Positions 27,001 to 34,904 of a stretch of 64,000 nt of DNA are shown here, in pieces. The notes under the pieces are model-generated. The model was not told the origin of the DNA. It ran no database searches and saw nothing but the letters and a program-made list of their open reading frames with translations. Each line of letters starts with the position of its first letter. The first letter of the stretch is position 1. The DNA is from Roseovarius sp. THAF9 (lineage in GTDB: Bacteria > Pseudomonadota > Alphaproteobacteria > Rhodobacterales > Rhodobacteraceae), in NCBI RefSeq assembly GCF_009363715.1, contig NZ_CP045404.1, positions 3,626,001 to 3,690,000 on the forward strand. The letters are read 5' to 3'. The translations under genes were made by a program, and so were the position numbers.

Positions 27001-28288
27001 TCGATTCCATCTCGCGCAGCGAAGAGATCACGTTGGGAATTGACGTATCCCTGAGATAGGCGGTAAGCCACTCGTTTGCGTCGATATTGGGATCCTGGAT
27101 CGCATTGATCAATTGTGTACGCGTCGAGTCGTCGACCACGACACCGACACCAAAATAGGTCGTGGCGGCAAGTTCCTCGAAAACGGTTGCCGGGTCGATG
27201 AAGCCTGCCGGATCATTCGCCTGCCAGCCTGAACCGGACAGGATCTGATCCGCCAACCAAGGGTTGTCTTGCTGTGCACCAAGCACGTTTACAAGCGTCG
27301 GCGCGTCGGAGTTTTCCGCAAACACGTCTTCCCAGATCCGACCGACCTCGGTCGCGCGCATGATATGATAATTCTGATAGCCGAGATAGGATGTGTCGCC
27401 CCACTCCGCCGCAGCCTGATCGCGCAGCCATCCGGCCTGCTCGAAGGCCCAATTCCATGTTTCGTTCGAATACTCGACTCTCGCTGTAAGGTCCGGATCG
27501 AGATTGTCCCGTACGTATTCGGCAAATCGACGCACATAATCGTCATCGGCCATGTGCGGAATGTTGAACCACGGATCAACACCGGCCTCGTTCGCAAGTC
27601 GAACCATGACTTCAACGGGAGCATCACCGGACCATGTGTAGTTGTTCAGTGCGGTCTGATCGTCCCAAGTCACCCTGTGGGAATTGTTCGTTTCCATCCA
27701 GTCCATGAATCGGAATTCACGCGAGTCAGCAAAAAGAGCCAGCCAGTCCGGGTTGAACATCGCGCCAGCTTCGAAGAGCTCAAGATGTTCTTCGCGGACA
27801 ATCGAGATGTCGCGGATATAGTCGCCGGTGTTGTTCGGATCTGTTTCAAGGATATCCATCAACAGCGTGCCGCCGTTGAAATCGAACGTGATCTGGCCGT
27901 TTTCCTGGCTGATCACGTTGGCACCGCTAATATTGATGGTGCCTTCGCCCTCATACTGAAGAACGTAGGTGCCGCCTGCGTCATCGGCCATCGCTCCGCT
28001 CATATCCCAAGCGGACCCGATCCGGTCGAGTTCGTCAGGAATGGCGGTGGGCCAGCCGTTCTCGTCCAGGTAGCCCCCTGCCTCGAGGTCGCTTTCCCCC
28101 CAGCCGCCCCAGCGGCCTGGCTCATGGCCGATCCACGTCCGCATCACTTTGGTGATATCCAAGAACGGCATCTGTCCCGAAAAATCGGAGATACTGGACA
28201 GACCGAAAGAAACGGCCGGATCGTCGTTACCTTGTGCCGACATGTCCGTGGCAAAAAGGTTGTTGATCGTCGCTTGCGAGATCGCCAT
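24098..28288 (-). CDS. Secreted RTX protein with glycosidase-like and SGNH-like modules
   Basis: 1396 residues, no N-terminal signal peptide. Residues about 40-550 resemble a clan GH-A barrel: VEYSNETWNW gives an Asn-Glu pair (Glu276, candidate acid/base) and GLVAYEGGQH a candidate nucleophile (Glu442). Next come a short RTX block (GTSGDDIIVGTDAEDFLAGG), a PVD-repeat linker near residue 655, a cadherin-like domain, an SGNH-like domain (about 785-1045; YVVGNSLVNH and EDDAPHGTP), a long run of GGxGxDxLx calcium-binding repeats (about 1055-1300) and a C-terminus ending DLDASDFIF, typical of type I secretion substrates. Probable extracellular, calcium-dependent enzyme that cleaves and deacylates a glycan. 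The nearby free-standing paralogue of the SGNH module supports a role on the local EPS. No secretion genes are in view. Confidence 0.88.
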   Translation of the reverse strand: MAISQATINNLFATDMSAQGNDDPAVSFGLSSISDFSGQMPFLDITKVMRTWIGHEPGRWGGWGESDLEAGGYLDENGWPTAIPDELDRIGSAWDMSGAMADDAGGTYVLQYEGEGTINISGANVISQENGQITFDFNGGTLLMDILETDPNNTGDYIRDISIVREEHLELFEAGAMFNPDWLALFADSREFRFMDWMETNNSHRVTWDDQTALNNYTWSGDAPVEVMVRLANEAGVDPWFNIPHMADDDYVRRFAEYVRDNLDPDLTARVEYSNETWNWAFEQAGWLRDQAAAEWGDTSYLGYQNYHIMRATEVGRIWEDVFAENSDAPTLVNVLGAQQDNPWLADQILSGSGWQANDPAGFIDPATVFEELAATTYFGVGVVVDDSTRTQLINAIQDPNIDANEWLTAYLRDTSIPNVISSLREMESIAENYGMGLVAYEGGQHVHHSFAVSGLSQAQIETLTQFFTDYVRGPEMAALYQQLWDGWTEVSDGAFMQFVDVEPASQWGSWGLLDSLNDTNPRADYIFDQMENASTWWGASANPAYLQGVTETGTSGDDIIVGTDAEDFLAGGAGDDGFMVGDGDDGVNGGDGQDTLLLRGAPENYAITASGDGYIISGFSGQKYVINIEEFVFENGDVLSLDQMLNAPGNPVDPVDPVDPVDPVDPVDPVEPPANGAPAARDDAAAVVEGNTVLIDVLADDSDPDGDALVIDSVGAAANGQVLIDNGQVRYTPDDGFTGTDTFTYTIADPSGAESTASVTVNVREDLTPVEPAPTPVSDVRSYVVGNSLVNHEWGQGTDLTSTPYWLARLAAQDGNTYAMSGMYSFLRDFENSGPEANWTFDGVTSAWSPDSDISFADADFTSVQINPLNYVQWRGPTESYWDGNGSPVQSTLDIIDYVTAAEPGVEILIYQGWADMGPFVSGSFPPSAQELADYYAYNLGEYNDWYTEYMSALQAARPDVEIKMIPVATVLSTLLTQSPLNQLSPTDLYEDDAPHGTPTKYFLASLVTYVDTFGSLPPADYNIPADVHPLVRANYADIVTAIGNEMGIDGGAGTGVLQGDGGNDTLNGNDADEVLQGEGGNDTLNGNGGNDSLLGGTGFDSIFGGDGNDTLFGENQADFLSGGNDQDHLDGGDGADQIHGDAGNDTLLGGLGSDRLFGGDGDDWIDAGFNFGASVDGVEGGAGNDTIFGGDGFDLLQGGTGDDEIHGGAQADNIYGEDGNDTLNGEAGFDRLFGGAGDDLLEDYEGFGGQFGGSGNDTMRGGDDSTTFFGQTGDDLIEAGGGDDRIGANAGFDTIDGGAGNDLMFGDFNADTFVFQDGHGVDTVGDFDALNALEKIDLQAVTSITSLADLNLGSTTSGAATQAGANVEIDTGNGNLIILNNVSLSDLDASDFIF

Positions 28289-29037
28289 GTTTAAAGTCCT
28301 TCACGTATTCGGTTGCCGGGCAAATACCCGGTTTCTTTTGTGCTTTTTGGGCGAAGGTGTGGTAAAATTCGGCACCTCTGCCCGGTTTCCGCCGCATTTA
28401 CACATGTACATAGAGGGTAAGGAGGCGCCGTTCAGAGACGCAGGCGCACCAGTCCCGTGCGCCGGAAATCGCGTTAAGCGACCAGCGTACCCCACACTGT
28501 TTACGAACTGTGAACGTTACTGCTTATCCACGTTTATTGATCACGAGTGGTTATCGAACTGCTATATGAAAATAAAACTAACGTGAATCGGTCTCCGCTC
28601 GAGCGGCGTGAAATCGCTCAATTGCCGTTGCGCCGGAGGCACAAACTTGCCTCTTGATCGCGTGGCTTTGCATGACGACGTGTTACGGAATTTGCGTGCT
28701 GCGGCGGTCACTGAACCCCAGCCCGGAGTCCTGGCACACGTTAGGACTTTGGGAAGTAACGCTATTCATCGGAGCGATGTCGCGAAAGACACGTTCCCGC
28801 CGGACGCCTGATGCGTGTCCGCCGCCAGGAACTGCGTTCATAATGCCGCGCACGGACAGATACAGCTGAAAACAGCCGGATGTCCAAAAATTCATCGATT
28901 GATTCTGTTTTGCAAAGCTTCCGGCAAAGCCCGCCACACTGGACACGCCGAAAGTTCGAGTTCAATCGACCGGTTTCGTGACGTGACAAACACCTCGAAA
29001 GCCTGATTCTCGGTGCCGGGTACGCGGCGACGTTGCT
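28289..29037. other. Long intergenic region, no recognisable gene
   Basis: About 750 bases between the start of the RTX gene and the end of the oxygenase gene, both on the minus strand. The half next to the RTX gene is AT-richer and should carry its promoter. Short frames near 28600-29000 have no ribosome sites and no familiar sequence. It may be decayed DNA. Confidence 0.35.
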
Positions 29038-29871
29038 TCAGAAACCGAAGCGCTGCAGACGATGGCCTATTTTGCGGTGGATGAACGGTGGCAAAACATC
29101 CTGAAGCCACTCTCGGCGCGCGATGACCCGATCGGGTTGGTCGGCGGTTCCAGGACGGGGTTTAAACAAGGTTGTGTGTCCCTTGCGCGTACTGTCCCAA
29201 GTCGCGGTATAGTAATAAAGCGCGATCGACATGCGGGCCTCGCCGTTGGGGTGGTTGACCGTTTCGGGATTGCCATGCCAACTGTCGGAACTGGTGTTGA
29301 AGCAGCACATGCGATTGAAAACCGGAACGAAGCCTTCGACCTTTTCCGTCATGTCCTTGTTCCAGATCTCGAACGAGCCGCCGTACTCTTCTTTCCAGTT
29401 CTTGTTCAGATAGATCAGGATATTCAGCCGCCGCTCCAAATTCATGAGCTTGTGGTGATTGAAGTCCGCGTGAATATCAAGATGCCCACCATTTGCGACG
29501 CGGTGGATCCCGCCGCCCATGAAATACGGATCGGGAATAAGTCCGCGGATGCCCGTCAGCTCCTCGAGAAACGCAAGGACCGGGCGGGAGTTGAGCGCAT
29601 AGAAGAGCGCGCGGGTGTAGGGTGGAAGGCGCTCGGGCTGATAGCTTGTCTTGAGCTTCTCCTGCGCCCTATCAAAGCTGGTTTCCGCGTCGGGTAGTTG
29701 CGACATCTCTTCGAGCACGCGGTCGAGTATTTCAGGCGGCAGGAAATCGTCGAACCCACCATATGGGTAGGGTTCTCTGTTTTGATAGATTTCAGCATGC
29801 GGCTTCGCCGCATTCCGCGCGGCATCGGTTGATATCAAAAGGGTTTCGGGATCGAGATTAAGAATTGCCAT
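29038..29871 (-). CDS. 2-oxoglutarate/Fe(II)-dependent oxygenase (prolyl-4-hydroxylase-like)
   Basis: 277 residues from the ATG at 29871, which has GGAG nine bases upstream (cleaner than the longer start at 29940). A jelly-roll oxygenase with the facial triad visible: HADF (His134, Asp136) and SWHGNP (His199), plus the 2-oxoglutarate-binding arginine in RMSIALYYYT (Arg213). Such enzymes hydroxylate amino acids, lipids or small molecules, using O2 and 2-oxoglutarate. It is divergent from the Wzy-like gene and has no operon partner. In this context it might hydroxylate a sugar substituent or a lipid precursor, but the substrate cannot be read from the sequence. Confidence 0.85.
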   Translation of the reverse strand: MAILNLDPETLLISTDAARNAAKPHAEIYQNREPYPYGGFDDFLPPEILDRVLEEMSQLPDAETSFDRAQEKLKTSYQPERLPPYTRALFYALNSRPVLAFLEELTGIRGLIPDPYFMGGGIHRVANGGHLDIHADFNHHKLMNLERRLNILIYLNKNWKEEYGGSFEIWNKDMTEKVEGFVPVFNRMCCFNTSSDSWHGNPETVNHPNGEARMSIALYYYTATWDSTRKGHTTLFKPRPGTADQPDRVIARREWLQDVLPPFIHRKIGHRLQRFGF

Positions 29872-30277
29872 ATCGTAATGCTCCGCTTTTAACGGACAGT
29901 CTCCAAAAAGAATACTAACCAGTTCCGAAGGGTTGCCCAAACGTTCTATTTTTTCAAGTAGTTTCTATGTATTCGCGTCCGCCATTCGATGGTTCTCGCA
30001 TCCGTCGCATGGCCGGGTCCTTACAGTCATATTCTGCGGCGCGAGATCGGCGAAAGACTTGATATTCCAACTTATGTCAGAGCTCGGCCTCATGCCGGTC
30101 AAGCCAGGGATAAAAAGGGCCGCGCACGGGAGGCGCCCCCCACCGGAAAACAGCGTGTTTCCAGAACGAGTGCGAATTTCACCTGCTTCGCCCCAATTGC
30201 GCAAGCTGCTTAGTTGTGTCGTACCGAAAACTCTCGCAGAATGATCGGACGCTTTCGAGAGGCCGCTGAACGACCGA
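29872..30277. other. Divergent promoter region
   Basis: About 400 bases between the oxygenase gene (minus) and the polymerase gene (plus); it must drive both. A 108-codon minus-strand frame inside it has no recognisable relative and no ribosome site. No operator repeat stood out. Confidence 0.4.
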
Positions 30278-31768
30278 ATGCCGAACCTCACCGCCTATAT
30301 TGTTCTTTTTACCTTTCCTTTAGTGGTGGTGATCTTGTTCAAGCGTATGCCCCTCCAGCACGCGCTGGTTTGGTCTATTGTCGCGGGCTATCTCTTGCTG
30401 CCGTTGCGAGCTGGGTTTGATTTGCCCGTACTTCCGCCTGTCGACAAGACGCTGATCCCAGCAGGCTGCGCCGGCTTGATGTGCCTTATCGCGTCGCGCT
30501 CTGACCCCCATCCCTTCAAGATCGCGCGCGGGCAGAGCATCTTCTGGGGACTCATTGCGTTGCTCACGGTCGGCCCGGTCATCACCGCCCTGCAAAACGG
30601 ACAGCCGATCATCATAGGCGCCACGTACCTGCCGGCCATTCGGCCCTATGACGCGGCTTCAATGGTTCTCAGTATGCTGGTCATGATTCTGCCTTTTCTA
30701 CTGGGCCGCCGCTACTTGGGCACGGAAGAGGGCCAGTGGATCCTGCTTCGGGTTTTGGTGCTCTCAATTCTCGCCTATTCGCCGCTGATCCTGTTCGAGT
30801 CTCGCATGAGTCCGCAGCTCAATCAGATGATCTACGGATTTTTCCCCCATATTTTCGAGATGCATGTCCGGGGAAACGGGTTCAGACCTCTGGTGTTCCT
30901 CAATCATGGCCTCTGGCTCGCGATCGCCGTAGCAACCGCCTTCGTGTCGTGCCTCGCGATGGTGCGGCTTAGTCCGGACGGCAAGATGCGCGCGAGATGG
31001 ATGATGGCTGCCTTTTATCTCTTTTTCGTCCTGCTTTTGTGCCGCTCGCTCGGACCGCTCAGCCTGAGTCTCCTGGCCGCCCCGCTCGTCCTTCTGTTGA
31101 GCCCCCGCCTACAAGGGCTCGTTGCCGCCGTCCTCGCCGCGACGGTGCTGCTCTATCCAATCCTGCGCGGGTCCGATCTCGTGCCGACAGAACAGGTCTA
31201 CCAGATCGCTGAGTCGATCAACGAAGAACGCGCGGCCTCGTTGCAGTACCGCCTCGACAACGAGGACCTGCTTCTCGAGAAAGCAGAGCAGAAACCTCTG
31301 GGAGGCTGGGGCAGCTGGGGTCGAAACTTCGTTTACAACCAAGAGGGACAGAACATCTCCACGACGGACGGCTACTGGATTATCGTTATTGGTGTTTATG
31401 GCTGGATCGGGTATCTCGCACAATTCGGCTTGCTGACCTTACCGATGATATTACTCGGCTTGGCCCGCATCCGGCTGAGCCTCGGTCTCGCCTCCTCTTG
31501 CCTTGGCGTCGTCATGTCGATCAACCTGATCGACCAGATTCCCAATGCGACGGTCAGTCCGATCGTCTGGCTGATCGCCGGTTCCATGATGGGGCTGTAT
31601 CAGACAGCTCCGCTGCGGGGTACCACCACAGAGCAGGCTCCCGAGTCCGCGCCGAACACGGATCCAGCGCCACCGCCAGAGCTTGCATACCGCCGAGAGT
31701 TCACAAAAGCATCCCGGCGACACGTTTCATCATCGAACAAGACCACACGCTTCGAAAATCGGGATTAA
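30278..31768 (+). CDS. Wzy/O-antigen-ligase-like membrane polymerase
   Basis: 496 residues with about 11 membrane helices and a large periplasmic loop before the last helices (residues about 300-365, including EKPLGGWGSWGRNFVYN-type sequence). The loop and the following GYWIIVIGVYGWIGYLAQFG helix are typical of O-antigen polymerases and ligases (Wzy_C). It would join lipid-linked repeat units in the periplasm. The C-terminal 60 residues are polar, rich in Pro, Thr and Ser, and look unstructured. Its presence implies a Wzx/Wzy-dependent route, matching the OPX, Wzz-like and kinase genes; a Wzx flippase was not found in the window. Confidence 0.8.
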   Translation: MPNLTAYIVLFTFPLVVVILFKRMPLQHALVWSIVAGYLLLPLRAGFDLPVLPPVDKTLIPAGCAGLMCLIASRSDPHPFKIARGQSIFWGLIALLTVGPVITALQNGQPIIIGATYLPAIRPYDAASMVLSMLVMILPFLLGRRYLGTEEGQWILLRVLVLSILAYSPLILFESRMSPQLNQMIYGFFPHIFEMHVRGNGFRPLVFLNHGLWLAIAVATAFVSCLAMVRLSPDGKMRARWMMAAFYLFFVLLLCRSLGPLSLSLLAAPLVLLLSPRLQGLVAAVLAATVLLYPILRGSDLVPTEQVYQIAESINEERAASLQYRLDNEDLLLEKAEQKPLGGWGSWGRNFVYNQEGQNISTTDGYWIIVIGVYGWIGYLAQFGLLTLPMILLGLARIRLSLGLASSCLGVVMSINLIDQIPNATVSPIVWLIAGSMMGLYQTAPLRGTTTEQAPESAPNTDPAPPPELAYRREFTKASRRHVSSSNKTTRFENRD

Positions 31769-31888
31769 CATGACTTTCATGCACAGCTTCTGCTGCAGAG
31801 CGTGATCGGCACAATCAAGACCTTCAGCCGTCGGTCAGAACGCTCTTCGTCATCGTGTCTACGCCACGACGCGCGGCGGCTCGGCAGC

Positions 31889-32848
31889 TCAGCCTCCAAG
31901 GGCCGCGACTATTTCGGCATAGTTTGACCGTACAAGTGGATGCACGCTTGGCGGCACGGCAAAATCCGTGGGAGGCAGCTTGCCATAGGTGCCGACATAG
32001 GTCACGAGGCTCGCGAGGAAGTATTTTGTCGGCGTTCCGTGTGGGGCGTCATCCTCATAGAGGTCGGTTGGCGACAACTGGTTGAGCGGGCTTTGGGTCA
32101 GCAAGGTGGACAGGGCCGATGAGACCGGAATCAACCGGATATCGACATCCGGCCGGGCGGCTTGCAGTTCGCGAACATACTCGAGATACCATTCATGGTA
32201 TTCGCCGAGATTGTAGGCATGATACTTGGCGAACGCCCTTGGCGACGGTGGAAAGTCGCCCGAAACGAACGGCCCCATATCCGCCCAGCCCTCGTAGATC
32301 AGCACCTCGATCCCCGGTTCCGCCGCCGTCACAACGTCGATCACCTCAAGAGTAGCGCCAACTGGCGTTCCGTTGTCGTCCCAGTAGGGCTCGGTCGGTC
32401 CGCGCCACTGAACATAGTTGAGCGGGTTGATCTGGACCGAGGTGAAATCCGCATCGCCAAAGCTGACCCCGCCATCAGAATTCCAGGCACTGGTCACGCC
32501 GTTGAAGGACCAGGTTGATTCCGGCCCCTTATCTTTGAATTCGCGGAGCAATGTGTAGGTGCCGGCCATCGCATAGGTGTTGCCATCCTGCCGGGCAAGC
32601 CGCGCGAGCCAGTAGGGCACCGAGGTCAGGTCCGAACCCCGGCCCGCCTCATGGTTCACCAAGCTGTTGCCGATTATGAAGCTGCGCACATGCGTCTTTG
32701 GCGTGGTATTGCCCGACAGCAGGTTGGCCAACACGACATCGCTTGAGCGCGCGCCGTTCTCCGCCGTAAGGGGTAAACGATCCGTAAAATACCCGGCCCC
32801 CAGAACGGAGGTTGCGACCGCAATCACTAGCAAAAGAACGACTTTCAT
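31889..32848 (-). CDS. Exported SGNH-like protein, paralogue of the module in the RTX protein
   Basis: 319 residues from the ATG at 32848 (AGAGGA site nine bases upstream). An N-terminal signal or anchor helix (MKVVLLLVIAVATSVLGAGY) precedes one domain with FIIGNSLVNH near the start and YEDDAPHGTPTKYFLASLVT near the end. These fit SGNH hydrolase block I (nucleophile Ser after Gly-Asn) and block V (Asp-x-x-His). Over about 265 residues it is closely similar to residues 785-1045 of the RTX protein, including a stretch of more than 30 identical residues around the Asp-x-x-His motif. A probable carbohydrate esterase or acyltransferase in the periplasm or outside the cell. Convergent with the Wzy-like gene. 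Confidence 0.8.
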   Translation of the reverse strand: MKVVLLLVIAVATSVLGAGYFTDRLPLTAENGARSSDVVLANLLSGNTTPKTHVRSFIIGNSLVNHEAGRGSDLTSVPYWLARLARQDGNTYAMAGTYTLLREFKDKGPESTWSFNGVTSAWNSDGGVSFGDADFTSVQINPLNYVQWRGPTEPYWDDNGTPVGATLEVIDVVTAAEPGIEVLIYEGWADMGPFVSGDFPPSPRAFAKYHAYNLGEYHEWYLEYVRELQAARPDVDIRLIPVSSALSTLLTQSPLNQLSPTDLYEDDAPHGTPTKYFLASLVTYVGTYGKLPPTDFAVPPSVHPLVRSNYAEIVAALGG

Positions 32849-33600
32849 CGGATTGGTCCTCTTCGGTATTGTGGCGCCCACGCAATTGCACCATGAATGG
32901 CGCAGAGAAAAAGGTATACTGCGCAGATTGGGTCTGTCCACTTTGACTTCTCCCGGCGGCATAGCGCCAACAACCTTCCAACCGCGTGCAGAAGCCCGGT
33001 CCAGATCACTCTTTATAGCCCCCGGCTCTACGGCGCCGCTTCGGCCTGAAGCCGGGTGCCATCAAAGGGTGTGGTCTGCCATAGAAGGCTGAAATGTGAA
33101 TCGGCGACTTATCACAGTAGTTTGCAGAGCCCGGCGTCGCCAGAACAGTGTTATCAAAGAGTTCCACCGGCAGCAGGCCATTATGAAAGGGTTGAAGTCC
33201 AATTTCTTGAACGAAAGACTAGCGCTCTTGTGCTAGGCGCGCATGTAGGGTTTATTTAGCTCGACGTATAGCTGATATTCACCGAGCTATCATCTGGTTC
33301 TCTAATCTCTGTTGCGACTACCCAATATAGGTTTTGCCGTGGCTTTGTGACCCGCGAAGCTAACACCAATTTTTTGGTACTGCTGTATTACCAAAGCCGA
33401 CTTTGACAAAACTGCAGCCAAATGGTGCTTCCTCCGCATAGCGGACAGTACCAACCTCCCTAGCGAATGACGGCTATTCGCCCACCCGGCAAAAAGTGAG
33501 AACACGATCAGAGACCAATGCATACTTGGCGGAACTATTGGAGGGTCGAAAAAACATATACTATATTTGCTTATAAAATCTGTGTTCTAAATCAAATATC
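32849..33600. other. AT-rich intergenic region next to tRNA-Arg
   Basis: About 750 bases, the most AT-rich stretch in the window by eye, between the SGNH-like gene and the 3' end of the tRNA gene. Short frames on both strands lack ribosome sites and known relatives. This is where an island attachment site would be expected, but I found no copy of the tRNA 3' end. Confidence 0.4.
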
Positions 33601-33677
33601 TGGCGACCCCGGCAGGATTCGAACCTGCAACCTGCCCCTTAGGAGGGGGCTGCTCTATCCAGTTGAGCCACAGGGCC
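33601..33677 (-). tRNA. tRNA-Arg (anticodon CCT)
   Basis: A 77-base cloverleaf on the minus strand: acceptor GGCCCTG paired with CGGGGTC (two G-U pairs), D arm GCTC/GAGC, anticodon stem GCCCC/GGGGC around loop CTCCTAA (anticodon CCT), T arm GCAGG-TTCGAAT-CCTGC, discriminator G and an encoded CCA end. It reads rare AGG codons. Its 3' end faces the accessory region, the usual side for integrating elements. Confidence 0.95.
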
Positions 33678-33826
33678 GCTGGGGCTTTCCTAGCCCAATC
33701 GTGGGCGCGTGTCACGATGGCGCTGACACACTCTTGCCGTGCACCGGCGCCACGGCCACCGGCTGGCAGAGCTAGGCCACGGCGGAGCGGGCACAGGCGT
33801 TCAGGCATCTTGCCAGCGCGCGCGCT

Positions 33827-34369
33827 GTGCGGTCCACGGCGGTCGGGGAAGGTGCCGTCGCGACCGGAGAGCGGTCTCTGTTGTTCGGCAACTTTGCAAC
33901 GGCGACGGCCATCAACGAAAACCAGTTCGCTCTCGGCAATCCGCAAAACACCTACGCGTCGCCCGGCATCAACTTGGCTGACAGCACAGCGGCTCAAGGC
34001 CCCGTTGTGGACTGCCCGACGACGGACGCGGCGGGCAATCTCGCGGTCGACACCTCCGCGCTGCCGACGGCGGCACTGACCAGCGCGGTACAGGCCAACG
34101 CAGGATCGATTGCCGCCAAATCCAGGGAGATTGCGTCGAACGCGCGTGGCATCTCAAGCAACAAGGAAGGTATCGCGACGGCGATGGCCCTCGATACGCC
34201 TTACGTGTCCAGCGGCCGGACCTTCGCATTGTCGACTGGCGTCGGCGCGTTCGAGGGCAAGACCGCTTTCGCGCTTAACATGGTCTGCCGCGCGAGCGAC
34301 ACCGCGCAGTTCGAGGCCGGTCTCGCCCACGGCTTTGAAGGAACCAGACCGGTGGCCGTGTCGGGGTGA
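33827..34369 (+). pseudogene. Truncated YadA-type trimeric autotransporter fragment
   Basis: 180 codons. The sequence SLLFGNFATATAINENQFAL resembles a YadA-like head repeat, the middle (SIAAKSREIASNARGISSNK) a coiled-coil stalk, and the end (TPYVSSGRTFALSTGVGAFE, then GKTAFALN) the C-terminal membrane-anchor barrel. Full proteins have a long signal peptide, many head repeats and a four-strand anchor of about 70 residues. Here the N-terminus, signal and most repeats are absent, no good ribosome site precedes the frame, and the anchor ends abnormally (TRPVAVSG). Best read as the decayed 3' end of an adhesin gene next to the tRNA. Confidence 0.6.
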
Positions 34370-34370
34370 C

Positions 34371-34775
34371 ATGGTCTTGGTCATGGTAACACGTCTGGCA
34401 TTGAAAAGAACATCACAACGCATCGTTGCGGCCCTTTTCGCCCTCGCGCTCATAACCGGGGATGCGGCAGCTCAGGAGATGGTAGAGCGCAGCTTCGCCG
34501 TCGCGCTGATCCGGGACATCATGACGACCGTGAACCACGACAACTGGACAGGCAACGATACGGTGCTGAGAGATTATGCCCCGCCCGAGTTTTCCGCCAT
34601 AAAAGATCCAACCCGGCTTGCCGGGCTTTTCACGCCGGTGCGCGAGGCTGGTCTCGACATGCTGCCGGTCCTTGTGACCGAGCCCGAAATCCTCAGGGCC
34701 CAGATATCCGCCGGGGGTCAGCGAAGGTCGGCGTTGAGTCATGCTCGATACTTCGGTGGAGGCTTTCGATCCTAA
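34371..34775 (+). pseudogene. Exported hypothetical protein, probably truncated
   Basis: 134 codons from an ATG directly behind the stop of the YadA-like fragment (an alternative ATG is at 34383). A signal peptide (IVAALFALALITGDAAAQ) is followed by a small alpha/beta-like domain containing NDTVLRDYAPPEFSAIKDPT and VREAGLDMLPVLVTEPEILR. I recall similar proteins encoded after surface adhesin genes in Rhodobacterales, in which the domain goes on for about 40 further residues. Here the sequence turns into low-quality SALSHARYFGGGFRS, suggesting a frameshift near 34715. Function unknown; perhaps a periplasmic helper of the adhesin. Confidence 0.5.
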
Positions 34776-34837
34776 CTCGCCCCCTGCCCCGCACGCGGAT
34801 GAGGCAGACCCAGACCCGACGCCGGATGCATAGTAAG

Positions 34838-34851
34838 CCCTGCTTGCAGGG
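34838..34851. promoter_or_regulatory. Perfect palindrome upstream of the LacI-family gene
   Basis: CCCTGCTTGCAGGG, 53 bases before the regulator start. LacI-family proteins bind such 14-base palindromes and often control themselves, so it may be an operator. The centre lacks the common CG step, and no second copy was found near the dehydrogenase gene. Confidence 0.3.
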
Positions 34852-34904
34852 GTAACGCCGGTTCGGCTAGGATCGCCCGACCCCTGACAGGAACGCCCCG
34901 TGCA

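Noticed and set aside
29965..30291. 108-codon minus-strand frame between oxygenase and polymerase genes
   Set aside because: No ribosome site, no familiar sequence, and it overlaps the start of the polymerase gene.
33056..33523. Short frames on both strands next to the tRNA
   Set aside because: AT-rich, no ribosome sites, no recognisable similarity; treated as intergenic.
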